Shown here: in pieces, positions 7,595 to 16,553 of the stretch
Layout of the letters: every line of letters starts with the position of its first letter
How positions within the stretch are numbered: the first letter of the stretch is position 1
Assembly (NCBI GenBank): GCA_902825875.1
Contig: CADECP010000044.1
Span: 1-60,732 of the forward strand
Direction of reading: 5' to 3'
Source: an uncultured Acidobacteriota bacterium
GTDB lineage: Bacteria; Acidobacteriota; Blastocatellia; RBC074
DNA length: 60,732 nt
Program-made: the position numbers and the translations under genes
Notes under the pieces: generated by a model
What the model was told of the DNA's origin: nothing
Seen by the model: only the letters and a program-made list of their open reading frames with translations
Database searches by the model: none

Positions 7595-9016
7595 ATGAAT
7601 TCAATCACATCAAAAACGGCGGATTTTTATCATTGGCTTGATGAGCGCACGGGAGTGAAGGAGATGATGCGCGCTGCGCTTGAAGAGCCAATCAGAGGCG
7701 GCGCTCGCTGGAGCTACGTCTTCGGAAGCGGGCTGGCGTTTCTAGTAGCCTTGCAGGCAATTACAGGAATAGCCCTGTCGGTCTACTACGTGCCCAGTTC
7801 CGATCACGCTCACGCGAGCGTCGCCTTCATTCAAAAAGCCGTCCCGGCGGGCGCGCTCTTGCGCGGGCTGCATCATTACGGCGCAAGCGCCATGGTTGTG
7901 CTGATTGTGGTTCATCTCGCGCAAGTCTTTCTTTTCGGCGCGTACAAAACAAAACGCGAATTGATCTGGGTAACAGGCGTCGTCATGTTACTTATCACTC
8001 TGGCGTTCGCTTTCACCGGTTATCTGTTGCCCTGGGATCAGGCTGCGTATTTCGGAACGAAGGTTGGCACATCGGTAGCTGGCGAGATACCGATAATTGG
8101 CGAAATTCAGCGGCGAATCATGCTCGGCGGCAGCGAATTGACGACGCTCACGCTTTCGCGCTTTTTCACCGCTCACGTCTTTTTGTTCCCGGTTGCGCTG
8201 TTATTGCTGATCGTGACGCATATCTTTCTTTTCCGACGCGCCGGAGCGGCTGGGCCTTTTCATCACCGCGAAGACCATCGTGTGGAAAGCTTCTATCCAA
8301 GACAGATGTTGAAGGATGCGGTTTTTATGCTGGCACTGTTTGTTGCGCTTGCCGCGCTGGCTTTGAAATGGCCCGCTGACTTGGGGCCACAGGCTGACCC
8401 GTCGTCGGATTATCTGGCTCGCCCGCCCTGGTATTTTCTGCCGCTCTTTCAACTGTTGAAATACTTTCCCGGCCAGCTTTCGCTAATTCCAACGGTTTTG
8501 TTGCCCGGAGCCTTGTTTGCAGCACTTTTTCTTTTGCCCTTCGCGGATCGCCGGGCGGAGCGGCATCCTTTTCGCCGTCCGATTGCAACCGGAATCTTGG
8601 CGCTGAGTCTGGCCGGGACTGTCGGTCTGATTGCGCTTTCGAAATATGAAGACAGAGCAAACAAAGAATTCAGCACAAGGTTCAAAGAGCAGGAAGAAGC
8701 TTCGCGCGCATTTTTGAAGTCAAAGTTTGAGCCACAGGTAATTGGACAGGTATTGGCTGCCACGCCGGGCGTCGGTGTTGCACCCACATCGTTCGGCGAA
8801 AATTGCGCGGTGTGTCACGGTGATCGCGGCGAAGGCGCTGACTCTGCACCGTCGCTGATCGGAATAACGAATAAGCCCAACCGCACCCCGGAAGACCTGC
8901 TTAAGATATTGAATGATTCCAGAACCTATGGACTGAAAGAGCCGATGCCCGCGTCGTTCGATCTTTCGGAGGATGAGAAACGACAGATCGTGGAGTGGCT
9001 GAAAAAACTGAAGTGA
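7595..9016 (+). CDS. Cytochrome b fused to a C-terminal cytochrome c domain
   Basis: Core subunit of a bc-type quinol oxidase complex, 473 residues. The N-terminal part has the cytochrome b6-like helices with heme-ligand pairs: LHHYG...VVH (13 residues between) and TAH...VTH (14 between), the b6 pattern. The subunit-IV-like part carries PPWY at 277-280 where most homologues have PEWY at the quinol-oxidising site. Two to three further helices follow, then a cytochrome c domain with CAVCH at 404-408 and a candidate Met ligand near EPMPASF. Such b-c fusions avoid the need for a separate cytochrome c1. It follows Rieske by 5 nt. Confidence 0.9.
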   Translation: MNSITSKTADFYHWLDERTGVKEMMRAALEEPIRGGARWSYVFGSGLAFLVALQAITGIALSVYYVPSSDHAHASVAFIQKAVPAGALLRGLHHYGASAMVVLIVVHLAQVFLFGAYKTKRELIWVTGVVMLLITLAFAFTGYLLPWDQAAYFGTKVGTSVAGEIPIIGEIQRRIMLGGSELTTLTLSRFFTAHVFLFPVALLLLIVTHIFLFRRAGAAGPFHHREDHRVESFYPRQMLKDAVFMLALFVALAALALKWPADLGPQADPSSDYLARPPWYFLPLFQLLKYFPGQLSLIPTVLLPGALFAALFLLPFADRRAERHPFRRPIATGILALSLAGTVGLIALSKYEDRANKEFSTRFKEQEEASRAFLKSKFEPQVIGQVLAATPGVGVAPTSFGENCAVCHGDRGEGADSAPSLIGITNKPNRTPEDLLKILNDSRTYGLKEPMPASFDLSEDEKRQIVEWLKKLK

Positions 9017-9051
9017 GAGATTTCATTGTGCCGCAAGGAGGAAAGCACAAA

Positions 9052-9438
9052 TTGAGAAGAGAGAAAATAGACGTGATGAAGCTGGTTGCCGTCTTATCTA
9101 TCAGTGCAGCGGGTCTGGCTCTGCTGACGTTTTTGATGAGCAGACAGACAGATGAGGTCTTCGCCAGTTCAAAGGCGAGAACAGACGCTGTGGCGCTCTT
9201 TGACTCTAAATGTGCGATGTGTCACGGCAAGGACGGACGCGGAACGAAATTCGGTAAAGCAAAAGGAGCGCCGGATTTCACCAACTCCGAATGGCAAAAG
9301 TCGCATGCTGACGAGCAGATAAAGAGTGCTGTCACCAATGGACGTGGGAAAAGCATGCCTGCCTGGAAAGACAAGCTCTCGCCTGAAGAAATAATCTCCC
9401 TGGTCGGTCGTGTCCGGGAGTTTGCCATGAAGCAATAG
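9052..9438 (+). CDS. Class I cytochrome c, membrane-anchored
   Basis: A small exported c-type cytochrome with heme site CAMCH at 54-58 and a downstream KSMPAW Met-ligand region. I use the TTG at 9052, which has AAGGAGG 10 nt upstream and gives 128 residues with a hydrophobic anchor near residues 10-25. The frame also opens from a GTG at 8995, inside the end of the cytochrome b gene. It likely accepts electrons from the bc complex just upstream. Confidence 0.8.
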   Translation: MRREKIDVMKLVAVLSISAAGLALLTFLMSRQTDEVFASSKARTDAVALFDSKCAMCHGKDGRGTKFGKAKGAPDFTNSEWQKSHADEQIKSAVTNGRGKSMPAWKDKLSPEEIISLVGRVREFAMKQ

Positions 9439-9509
9439 TTTTTGGGCGCGTCTGTGAGGACGACTCAGAGGATGGGGGAAGGCCTCCTTTCTTCACGGCG
9501 CGCCCGCCA

Positions 9510-10091
9510 ATGTTTGATCTGAACAAGAGTGGTTCGAGTGTGATGAACAAGCAGGAACGACTATCGCGTCAGCAAAGCTTCGAACGTGAAGCCATGCTGC
9601 ATTTGGACGCGCTGCTAAAAGCGGCAAATCGCATTGCGCGGCCACGGCTCGATGCCGAGGACGTGGTGCAGGAAACTTACCTGCGCGCCTGGAAACATTT
9701 CGATTCATTCGAAGCCGGAACCAATTGTCGAGCCTGGCTGTTTCGCATTATGTTCAATGTCATCAAGGCTCGAAGCGGGACCTTGGCGAAACGGATCGAG
9801 ACTCCGATCGGGGAAGAAATCGAGTTGGAAAATCGTCCGAGCAATGTCCTATTTTTCGACCCGCTCAAGAAAATTGAAGGGCAAGAGGCGCTCAGCGCTG
9901 CCACTCGCTTGTCGCCTGAGCATCGTGAAGTGTTGTGGCTGGTGGTCGTGGAAGAATTTTCGTACCGCGAAGTAGCAGAGATTCTGGAAGCGCCCGTCGG
10001 CACTGTCATGTCACGATTGCATCGCGCTCGCCGCGAACTGCGAAGGCTCCTGATAACCGATTCAAAAGTCGTAAGCGGAGTGAGACTGTAA
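9510..10091 (+). CDS. ECF-type RNA polymerase sigma factor
   Basis: A sigma-70 family member of 193 residues with only regions 2 and 4: AEDVVQETYLRAWKHF and NCRAWLFRIMFN (region 2), then LSPEHREVLWLVVVEEFSY and VGTVMSRLHRARREL (region 4, helix-turn-helix). An ATG at 9543 is an alternative start; neither has a clear ribosome site. The next gene, 42 nt downstream, encodes a zinc-finger anti-sigma factor, so the pair forms a membrane-signalling switch. Its targets are unknown; the adjacent cytochromes and the DUF3179 gene are candidates. Confidence 0.92.
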   Translation: MFDLNKSGSSVMNKQERLSRQQSFEREAMLHLDALLKAANRIARPRLDAEDVVQETYLRAWKHFDSFEAGTNCRAWLFRIMFNVIKARSGTLAKRIETPIGEEIELENRPSNVLFFDPLKKIEGQEALSAATRLSPEHREVLWLVVVEEFSYREVAEILEAPVGTVMSRLHRARRELRRLLITDSKVVSGVRL

Positions 10092-10133
10092 ACGATTTGC
10101 CCCCGATAATTGCTATAAGTGAGGTAACAAGGG

Positions 10134-10928
10134 ATGAACTGCGGAGAAACAAAAGACCTGATTCAACTTTATTTGGATAACGAACTGGATGCTCGCAGTA
10201 CGCTGTCAATGCAGCAACATCTGGATTCGTGCTCCGGCTGTTCGCGTCAGCTAAATATATTGCTGTTTCAGGATCAGGCTCTCAAACAGGCGGCTCGCGG
10301 GGAGATCATTGACAGCAGTCGCGTGCGCGCCGGAATTCTCAGCGCAATTGCGCAAGAAACTCAGGCAGAGACTCCGCACCAAACGACTAACTGGTTGCCG
10401 ACTCACTGGTTCAAAATGGCTGCCTGGCCGCGCATCGCCGCTGCTGCTGCTTTTGTCCTGATTGCGGCTTTCCTGGCGCTGCGAGGTGGATGGATGCCCG
10501 GAGTCAACGAAACAGTTTATGCCGCCGTGGCTGCCGATCACGCTGCACATTGTTCTGCTGATGCGATGATGGGCGCGGTGAACGATCCCGACGAATTGCG
10601 ACAACTTATTCGCGCTTCCGCCAAAGTAGATGCTCTGCCAGACCTTTCAGCGTTCGGCTATGGCAATCCACAAGGGCGCGTTTGCAAGGTCGGCGACGCG
10701 GAGTTTCTGCACCTGGTTTATTACCGCAATTCGCAACCGCCGCTTTCGTTGTTTCTGCGGCATCACGGTTCAACTCTGATTACGGAGCAATTGACGGCAT
10801 TGCATTCTGGAAACTTCAACGTCGTTTCCGTTTCTCAAGGCGGCGTAGACCTGCTGGTCGTTTCTTCGCTGACCGAAGACCAAACGTCATCCATCACACG
10901 CGCCCTTGCCTCGCGGCTTTTACAGTGA
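10134..10928 (+). CDS. Membrane anti-sigma factor with ZAS zinc finger
   Basis: A 264-residue protein with an N-terminal anti-sigma zinc finger (Cys3, then HLDSCSGC, the H-x3-C-x2-C pattern), one membrane helix near residues 101-118, and an exported C-terminal domain of about 140 residues. The exported part contains HCSADAMMGA and an F-G-Y-x-N-P segment, as seen in mycothiol/redox-type sensors. It should hold the ECF sigma factor encoded just upstream until an outer signal arrives. What is sensed cannot be read from the sequence. Confidence 0.85.
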   Translation: MNCGETKDLIQLYLDNELDARSTLSMQQHLDSCSGCSRQLNILLFQDQALKQAARGEIIDSSRVRAGILSAIAQETQAETPHQTTNWLPTHWFKMAAWPRIAAAAAFVLIAAFLALRGGWMPGVNETVYAAVAADHAAHCSADAMMGAVNDPDELRQLIRASAKVDALPDLSAFGYGNPQGRVCKVGDAEFLHLVYYRNSQPPLSLFLRHHGSTLITEQLTALHSGNFNVVSVSQGGVDLLVVSSLTEDQTSSITRALASRLLQ

Positions 10929-10964
10929 GAGCGCAAAACAAAAAACCATCGGAGCCTGATCGCA

Positions 10965-12113
10965 ATGAAATCATTTCGTGGCAGTGCGTTGTTTTCAAAG
11001 ATCATTTTGCTACTCGGATTTGCGCTTTCCCTGAGCATTCCGAATGGCGAAGCCATCGCAACTTCATCGCAAAATCAGAGCGGATGGAGCACCAATCAGA
11101 AAAAACGCTCAATTGATCTTTCGGAAATTATGTCGGGCGGCGTGGGCAAAGACGGCATTCCCGCCATCAACGAACCGCGATTTGAAACGCTTGACGAAGC
11201 CAAACGCTGGTTGAATAAGCAGGAACCTGTCATTGCCCTGGCTGTCGGCGGCGAAGCGCGCGCTTACCCGTTACAGATTTTGATCTGGCACGAAATCGTC
11301 AATGACGTTGTCGGCAAAACGCCGGTTGCCGTTACTTTCTGCCCGCTTTGTTACAGCGCCATCGCCTTTGACCGCACGATTGACGGTCGCGCGCATACCT
11401 TCGGAGTTTCGGGAATGCTGCGCAAATCCGACATGGTGATGTACGACCGCGAGACCGAAAGCTGGTGGCAACAGATGCTCGGTGAAGCCATCGTCGGCGA
11501 CCTGACGGGCAAGAAACTCGCGCAACTGCCCGCGCAGATTATTTCTTTTGAGCGGTTTTCCGAAACCTATCAGCACGGTCGAGTGCTTTCGCGCGAAACA
11601 GGCCATCGCCGCGATTACGGACGCAATCCTTACACGGGCTACGACGACATCAATCAAAAACCGTTTCTTTTTCGAGGCAAACTGGATGACAGATTGCCTC
11701 CAATGGAAAAGCTCGTCACCGTCACGATCAAAAAAACCGACAAAGCCTATCCTCATTCGCAAACAAGAAAGCTGAACGTCATCCACGACGAAATCAGCGG
11801 CCAACCGATAGTCATTTTCCACACTGCCGATGGAGCAGTTTCAGCTTTGGACAATAAAGACATCGGCTCTTCGCGCCAGGTCGGCGACATAGGAGTGTTT
11901 GACCCCAGGGTTGAAGGCAAAGTTCTACGCTTCAAATATCGCGGGACGAAATTCGTGGACGAAGAAACCGGCAGCGAATGGGACATTACCGGGCAGGCAA
12001 TGGCCGGCAAATTGAAAGGTCGCAAATTGACTCCGCTGACGCACGGCCACGAATTCGCATTTGCCTGGCTCGCCTTCAAACCCAACACCGTCATCTGGCG
12101 CAACAAGCCTTAA
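10965..12113 (+). CDS. DUF3179 domain-containing exported protein
   Basis: A 382-residue protein with a signal peptide (basic start, hydrophobic residues 9-24) and a full DUF3179 domain: GGVGKDGIPAI, PLQILIWHEIVND, VTFCPLCYSAI and FGVSGMLRKSDMVMYD. The family is widespread in halophiles, Acidobacteria and others; its biochemical role is not established. It is 36 nt after the anti-sigma gene and may belong to that regulon. Cys and His residues in FCPLC could bind metal; that is a guess. Confidence 0.85.
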   Translation: MKSFRGSALFSKIILLLGFALSLSIPNGEAIATSSQNQSGWSTNQKKRSIDLSEIMSGGVGKDGIPAINEPRFETLDEAKRWLNKQEPVIALAVGGEARAYPLQILIWHEIVNDVVGKTPVAVTFCPLCYSAIAFDRTIDGRAHTFGVSGMLRKSDMVMYDRETESWWQQMLGEAIVGDLTGKKLAQLPAQIISFERFSETYQHGRVLSRETGHRRDYGRNPYTGYDDINQKPFLFRGKLDDRLPPMEKLVTVTIKKTDKAYPHSQTRKLNVIHDEISGQPIVIFHTADGAVSALDNKDIGSSRQVGDIGVFDPRVEGKVLRFKYRGTKFVDEETGSEWDITGQAMAGKLKGRKLTPLTHGHEFAFAWLAFKPNTVIWRNKP

Positions 12114-12297
12114 GGCTGAAGAGTGGAGAACAGCAACGACAACCTTCGACGTGCCAAATGAAAGAGGACGATTCCGCCAGGGGGGCATGATTAACCAATC
12201 GTCACCGCTCAGGGACAATGGCAGCGGATGTCAGCATAGCGACAGGCAAAGTCGGGCGATCAACAAAACAGAAATCCCAATGTGTCCGCAAAGTAAA

Positions 12298-12320
12298 ACG
12301 GGCGTCATTCAGACGCCCGT
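12298..12320. terminator. 9-bp GC-rich hairpin
   Basis: ACGGGCGTC pairs with GACGCCCGT around ATTCA. It lies 185 nt after the DUF3179 gene and 20 nt before the tRNA fragment. The gap 12114-12297 shows no gene. It could end transcription from either side; there is no T run. Confidence 0.45.
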
Positions 12321-12339
12321 AAGTGATTGAAACTAAAAG

Positions 12340-12388
12340 TCGGGACGGCGAGATTCGAACTCACGGCCTCTTGCACCCCAAGCAAGCG
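12340..12388 (-). pseudogene. 3' half of a tRNA-Pro(GGG), probable attachment-site scar
   Basis: On the minus strand this 49-nt piece contains an anticodon stem-loop (CTTGC, loop TTGGGGT with GGG, GCAAG), a variable region, a perfect T-arm (GTGAG-TTCGAAT-CTCGC) and an acceptor 3' strand CGTCCCGA. Nothing resembling a D-arm or acceptor 5' strand precedes it. A fragment from the anticodon stem to the 3' end is what tyrosine recombinases leave at the far end of an island integrated in a tRNA gene. It differs in sequence from the intact tRNA-Pro(UGG) beside it, so it is not a local duplication. Confidence 0.75.
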
Positions 12389-12442
12389 ATCTTTACTGTC
12401 ATTGAAAATTCTCTTTCTAAAGTGTCGCTGAAAGTGTCGTAA

Positions 12443-12480
12443 AAACAGTTAAGGCTTCCTTTCGGAAGCCTTAACTGTTT
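12443..12480 (-). terminator. Strong intrinsic terminator after tRNA-Pro
   Basis: AAACAGTTAAGGCTTCC pairs perfectly (17 bp) with its complement around a TTTC tetraloop-like turn. Read on the minus strand it is followed by a run of T, so it should end the tRNA-Pro transcript that begins at 12565. Confidence 0.75.
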
Positions 12481-12491
12481 GATTCAAAAAG

Positions 12492-12566
<75 letters not shown>

Positions 12567-12617
12567 CACGGTTGCGGATTATACACGCCGAACCGGTTTG
12601 TTCAACCGGCGCAATTT

Positions 12618-13532
12618 TCACATCACCAACTCTGGCGGCGGATTGATGATTTCACTCAGCGCCGATTCGTCAAGCAGATAAACTTCGCCGCAAAAATGGC
12701 AAATCAGTTCAGCGCCTTTGTCGGTTTCGAGCATGTCGCGGACTTCCGCTTCGCCCAACATAGTGACGATGTTGACCGCGCGTTCGTAAGAACACTTGCA
12801 GCGGAATTCCACCGGATGCGTTTCCAGAACTTGTAACGGCCAATCGCCAAACACAGTCGCCATCATTTCGCGTGCGTCGGTTCCGTTGCGAATCATTTCC
12901 GTGACGTGAGGCGCAGCGGCGATGGCGGTTTCCAGCGCAGCCAATGTTTTGTCATCCGCGCCCGGCATGACCTGAATCAGGAATCCGCCTGCGGCAGTGA
13001 CTTTTCCCTGCTCCGGTTCGACAAACACGCCCAACGAAATCGCCGAATTGATCTGCTCCGAAGTCGCCAGATAATGCGTGATGTCTTCGGCAATTTCGCC
13101 TGAAACTATCGGCGTCGAACCGGTGTAAGGTTCTTTCATCAATCCGATTTCGTAACCAGCTTCGCGTATGACGTACAGCATTCCTTCGCCGACAATGCCG
13201 CTGACATCCAGTTTGCCAAGCGCGGTTGGCGCAACGTCAGCCAATGGATTTTTGACGTAACCGCGAACCGTTCCGTGCGCGCTGGCTTCGGCGGTGATGC
13301 CGCCAAGTTCGCCTGAGCAATCGAATCGCAGCGTGATGTATTCCAGGTCTTTGTAGCTTCGCCCTAATAACAAGGCTCCGGTCAACGCCCGCCCCAACGC
13401 CGCCGAAGCCGTTGGCGCAGCGCCATGCCGCCCGCAGGCTTCGTTGACCAGATTGGTCGTCACCGCCGCAATTACGCGAATCGTCGCATCGGCCAGTGTG
13501 CCTTGAATCAAATGATCGTCTCGTTCGCTCAC
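12618..13532 (-). CDS. hslO: Redox-regulated chaperone Hsp33
   Basis: Cytosolic holdase activated by oxidative unfolding. The C-terminal zinc center is complete: CKC, a 30-residue spacer, then CHFC (CxC-x30-CxxC). The N-terminal domain has the usual [21 protein letters not shown] and GYVKNP segments. I choose the GTG at 13532, preceded by AGAGGAG, over an ATG eight codons upstream. Length is about 304 residues, usual for the family. It follows the GT39 gene by 24 nt on the same strand. Confidence 0.93.
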   Translation of the reverse strand: MSERDDHLIQGTLADATIRVIAAVTTNLVNEACGRHGAAPTASAALGRALTGALLLGRSYKDLEYITLRFDCSGELGGITAEASAHGTVRGYVKNPLADVAPTALGKLDVSGIVGEGMLYVIREAGYEIGLMKEPYTGSTPIVSGEIAEDITHYLATSEQINSAISLGVFVEPEQGKVTAAGGFLIQVMPGADDKTLAALETAIAAAPHVTEMIRNGTDAREMMATVFGDWPLQVLETHPVEFRCKCSYERAVNIVTMLGEAEVRDMLETDKGAELICHFCGEVYLLDESALSEIINPPPELVM

Positions 13533-13556
13533 GACTTCTCCTCTTTCAGGAAACAA

Positions 13557-15239
13557 CTACTGCTTTCGCCAAACGCGCAACAACACCCAATCGCAACCCG
13601 GCGAACAGCGCGCGTTGAAATTCTGCTCACCCAAAGTTTCCACAGTCAATTTGTCCGATTTCAGCAAACCATCAACCCAGCGTTTGCGCGACGCGACCAA
13701 TAAACTTTTCGTCGGACTGGTCGCCGCCATCAATGCGATATTGTCGGCAGAAGTCAGCGCCACCAATTCGGATTTCGTGTCGCGCCAGGGCAATTCCGTC
13801 GCGTAAAAGTTGATGCCGTGATCTTCGTTGACGAAAAAGACCAACCGTTCGCCGCTTTGTGCCGCCAGCCGAGCCTTCACCGCCAAAGACCGCAACGATT
13901 CGCGGTTGCCGAGCGCCGGAAAAACCAGATGCGTTGCCGCGACAATCACCGCAATCAGACTGAACGGCAACACCATCGCAGCCAGTTTGCCGTCGCGCCC
14001 CAGCCACAATCCCAAATGAAGAATTGCTACGCCAATGGTTACGGCTCCAATCAACAAAGCGTTTTGCGCTGTCACGCCAAGCTCTTGCTGGCTGACGAAA
14101 ATTGCTGCGATACCAACCGCCGCGATGAACGCAGCCGTCAATGCCGTCAAGACTTTGGTTCGCCGTTCGACCACAGGCTGCCACCACTTTTCAAGCTCCA
14201 ACCCAACCAACAACGAAATCGCAGGAAAGATCGGCAATACATAACCCGGCAGCTTCGACCCGGAAAACGAAAAGAACCCAATTGTCACCAACACCCACAA
14301 CCACAAAAACAGTCGCAACCGATCCGCCAACGCTTCGCGCCAGTTTCGCAGTGATTGCCACGCGCTGCCGATCAGGTAAAACGTCCATGGAAAACTGCCC
14401 GCCAGCGCCACCAAAAAGAAAAAATACGCCGGTTGCGGATGTTTGTATTTGTTGCTGGTGTAACGCTGAAAGTGATGACCGATGAAAAATTCGTTGATGA
14501 ATTCGCGTCCGTGTTTGGCAATCACAGGCGCATACCAGATCGCCGCCGTTGCCAGAAAGATCGCCGCGCCGATCAACAATAACTTTGGGTTGAAGACGAT
14601 TTTCAATCGCCGAGTCAGCAGCAAATACAATCCGATGATCGCCGACGGCAACACAATGCCGACCAATCCTTTTGCCAACACGGCCACGCCCAGCGCGAAG
14701 CTCATCAGCAGCCAAAAATGGACACCGGCTTGTTTGCCGCTTGATTCCAACCAAAGGAAAAAACCGACCAACGCCAAAGCCATCGCCACCGACAGTGTCA
14801 AATCAAACGTCGCCACGCGCGCAAAACCCGGCCACATTCCGCAAGTCGTCAACACGGCGGCGCTGAGAAATCCGGATCTCGCCGAACGAACCCGTTTGCC
14901 GAACCAGTACACCAGCAGGACTCCGACTGTGGCAAAGACTGCGATGAAAAATCGTGCGCCGAATTCGGTTTCGCCGAACAGCCAGTACCCGGCAGCCGAC
15001 AGCCAGTACGTCAGCGCAGGTTTTTCAAACCAGTTGATGCCGCCGAGCCGCGTCGTCACCCAATCGCCGCTGATGAACATTTCGCGCGCGACTTGAGCGT
15101 AGCGCGGTTCATCCGGGCCGATCAGCGGCAAGCCGCCCAAGCCATAAAAGAAAATTCCGGCGCACAACGCCACCAGCGCCAGCGGAAAATACAGTTCGGT
15201 GTTCTTATTTTGATTGGAAGGAAGTTTGTCGGTTTGCAC
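13557..15239 (-). CDS. GT39/ArnT-like polyprenyl-phosphate glycosyltransferase
   Basis: An integral membrane protein of 560 residues with 11-13 hydrophobic segments. The N-terminal signature GLPLIGPDEPRYAQVAREM contains the DEPRYA motif of the ArnT/dolichyl-phosphate-mannose transferase family, with the acidic catalytic residue in the first outer loop. ArnT-type enzymes move a lipid-linked sugar to lipid A or protein on the outer face. The exact sugar cannot be told. It is transcribed with hslO, and divergently to the Gfo/Idh/MocA gene. Confidence 0.88.
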   Translation of the reverse strand: MQTDKLPSNQNKNTELYFPLALVALCAGIFFYGLGGLPLIGPDEPRYAQVAREMFISGDWVTTRLGGINWFEKPALTYWLSAAGYWLFGETEFGARFFIAVFATVGVLLVYWFGKRVRSARSGFLSAAVLTTCGMWPGFARVATFDLTLSVAMALALVGFFLWLESSGKQAGVHFWLLMSFALGVAVLAKGLVGIVLPSAIIGLYLLLTRRLKIVFNPKLLLIGAAIFLATAAIWYAPVIAKHGREFINEFFIGHHFQRYTSNKYKHPQPAYFFFLVALAGSFPWTFYLIGSAWQSLRNWREALADRLRLFLWLWVLVTIGFFSFSGSKLPGYVLPIFPAISLLVGLELEKWWQPVVERRTKVLTALTAAFIAAVGIAAIFVSQQELGVTAQNALLIGAVTIGVAILHLGLWLGRDGKLAAMVLPFSLIAVIVAATHLVFPALGNRESLRSLAVKARLAAQSGERLVFFVNEDHGINFYATELPWRDTKSELVALTSADNIALMAATSPTKSLLVASRKRWVDGLLKSDKLTVETLGEQNFNARCSPGCDWVLLRVWRKQ

Positions 15240-15537
15240 AGTTACGGTTTCAAAATCGGAGCTTCGCGGTTAAATTTCAAACCTCAGAGTAACATCCAAA
15301 GTTCAAAACTGAAAAGAAAGCGATTGAACTGCGAATCTTCACGAATGACCGCGAATGAAATCTGATTCGGGACACTGTGCTATTGAAGGCGAAATGCCAA
15401 CCACAAAAAACTCAAAAGCCACAAAATTCAATCCTGTGCCTTTTGTGGTGAATTATTCTGACTGTTCAACAGGGCTCCATTCAAACCGATTCGTGCCAAT
15501 TCGTGAAAATTCGTAGTTGAAATAACTCTTCCGATTT
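15240..15537. repeat. Divergent intergenic region with degenerate word repeats
   Basis: No gene is seen. The stretch holds two kinds of short word repeats. One is an imperfect inverted pair CCACAAAAAACTCAAAAG...CTTTTGTGG (15411-15450). The other is CGAATCTTCACGAATGACCG near 15331 with GATTCGTGCCAATTCGTG near 15490. Promoters for both flanking genes must lie here, but I cannot place them. Confidence 0.4.
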
Positions 15538-16509
15538 ATGACGAAAAAACTCAAAACCGCAGTCATAGGCGTTGGCCATCTTGGCAAAGAACACGCCCGC
15601 GTTTATCACTCCATCGAACAAGCTGAATTGGTGGCCGTGTGCGACACCAACGAAACCAACGGCAAAACCATCGCCGAAAAATACGGCGCGCGATTCGTCA
15701 AAGACTTTCGGGAATTGCTTGGCGCGGTCGAAGCCGTCAGCGTGGCCACGCCGACCGTCAATCACCACGAAGCGACTTGCGCGTTTCTGGAAGCAGGTGT
15801 CAGCGTGCTGGTCGAAAAACCCATCTCGCGCACGTTGGCCGAAGCCGACGAAATGATACGGCTGGCCGAAGCGAACAGCGTCGTGCTGCAAGTCGGTCAC
15901 ATCGAACGCTTCAACCCGGCGTTTCAGGCTTTGCAGCGCGAACTCACCTCACCCAAGTTTTTTGAAGCACATCGCATGGGCATTTTCACCACTCGCTCAT
16001 TAGATATAGACGTGGTGATGGATTTGATGGTTCACGAACTGGACATCATCTCCAGTTTGGTCAACAGCGAAGTCGTCAAAATCGAAGCCGTGGGCATTCC
16101 GATCCTGACGCAGAAAATTGATCTGGCCAACGCGCGACTGGAATTCGCCGATGGCGCGATAGCCAACATCACGGCCAGCCGGGTTTCAGCCGAACGTTTA
16201 CGCAAGCTGCGCGTGTTTCAGCCGAACGAGTATTACTCGCTGGATTACGCCGAACAGCAGGTGGGAATGTTCAAACTGACTCCGCCGAAATCCGCCGGAG
16301 CTTTGCCGGAAATCGTCGCGCAAGGTTTGGACGTGACCAAGCGCGAGCCGTTGCTGGCCGAAATCGAATCGTTTGTTTCCGCAGTTTCCGCAAAAACCGC
16401 TCCGGTCGTCACCGGAGCCGAAGGCCGTCGCGCTTTGGCGTTGGCGATTGAAGTGCTCGACAAAATCAAAACGCATTCTGCTCACGCCAACATCAATCTG
16501 AGTTTCTAA
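15538..16509 (+). CDS. Gfo/Idh/MocA family NAD(P)-dependent oxidoreductase
   Basis: A cytoplasmic dehydrogenase of 323 residues. The Rossmann start AVIGVGHLGKEHARVY binds the nucleotide, EKPISRTLAEAD carries the conserved Lys-Pro, and the C-terminal half has the substrate-binding beta sheet (DVVMDLMVHELDI). The closest recognisable types are nucleotide-sugar dehydrogenases of the WlbA/UDP-N-acetylglucosamine group. The neighbouring glycosyltransferase makes a role in surface sugar synthesis plausible. Substrate is not known. Confidence 0.85.
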   Translation: MTKKLKTAVIGVGHLGKEHARVYHSIEQAELVAVCDTNETNGKTIAEKYGARFVKDFRELLGAVEAVSVATPTVNHHEATCAFLEAGVSVLVEKPISRTLAEADEMIRLAEANSVVLQVGHIERFNPAFQALQRELTSPKFFEAHRMGIFTTRSLDIDVVMDLMVHELDIISSLVNSEVVKIEAVGIPILTQKIDLANARLEFADGAIANITASRVSAERLRKLRVFQPNEYYSLDYAEQQVGMFKLTPPKSAGALPEIVAQGLDVTKREPLLAEIESFVSAVSAKTAPVVTGAEGRRALALAIEVLDKIKTHSAHANINLSF

Positions 16510-16513
16510 ACTC

Positions 16514-16530
16514 GCAGGCGAGACGCCTGC
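16514..16530. repeat. Short palindrome GCAGGCG-AGA-CGCCTGC
   Basis: A 7-bp stem with an AGA loop directly after the oxidoreductase stop. Together with the following CTCCCAG it looks like a dispersed intergenic palindrome, and it may also act as a weak terminator. Only one copy is present in this window. Confidence 0.45.
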
Positions 16531-16553
16531 GCTCCCAGCTTCAGGAGAAAGCC

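Noticed and set aside
12389..12439. Tail of a lost integrase gene ending LSKVSLKVS
   Set aside because: Too short and without any catalytic residue; kept only as a weak hint within the tRNA-fragment finding.
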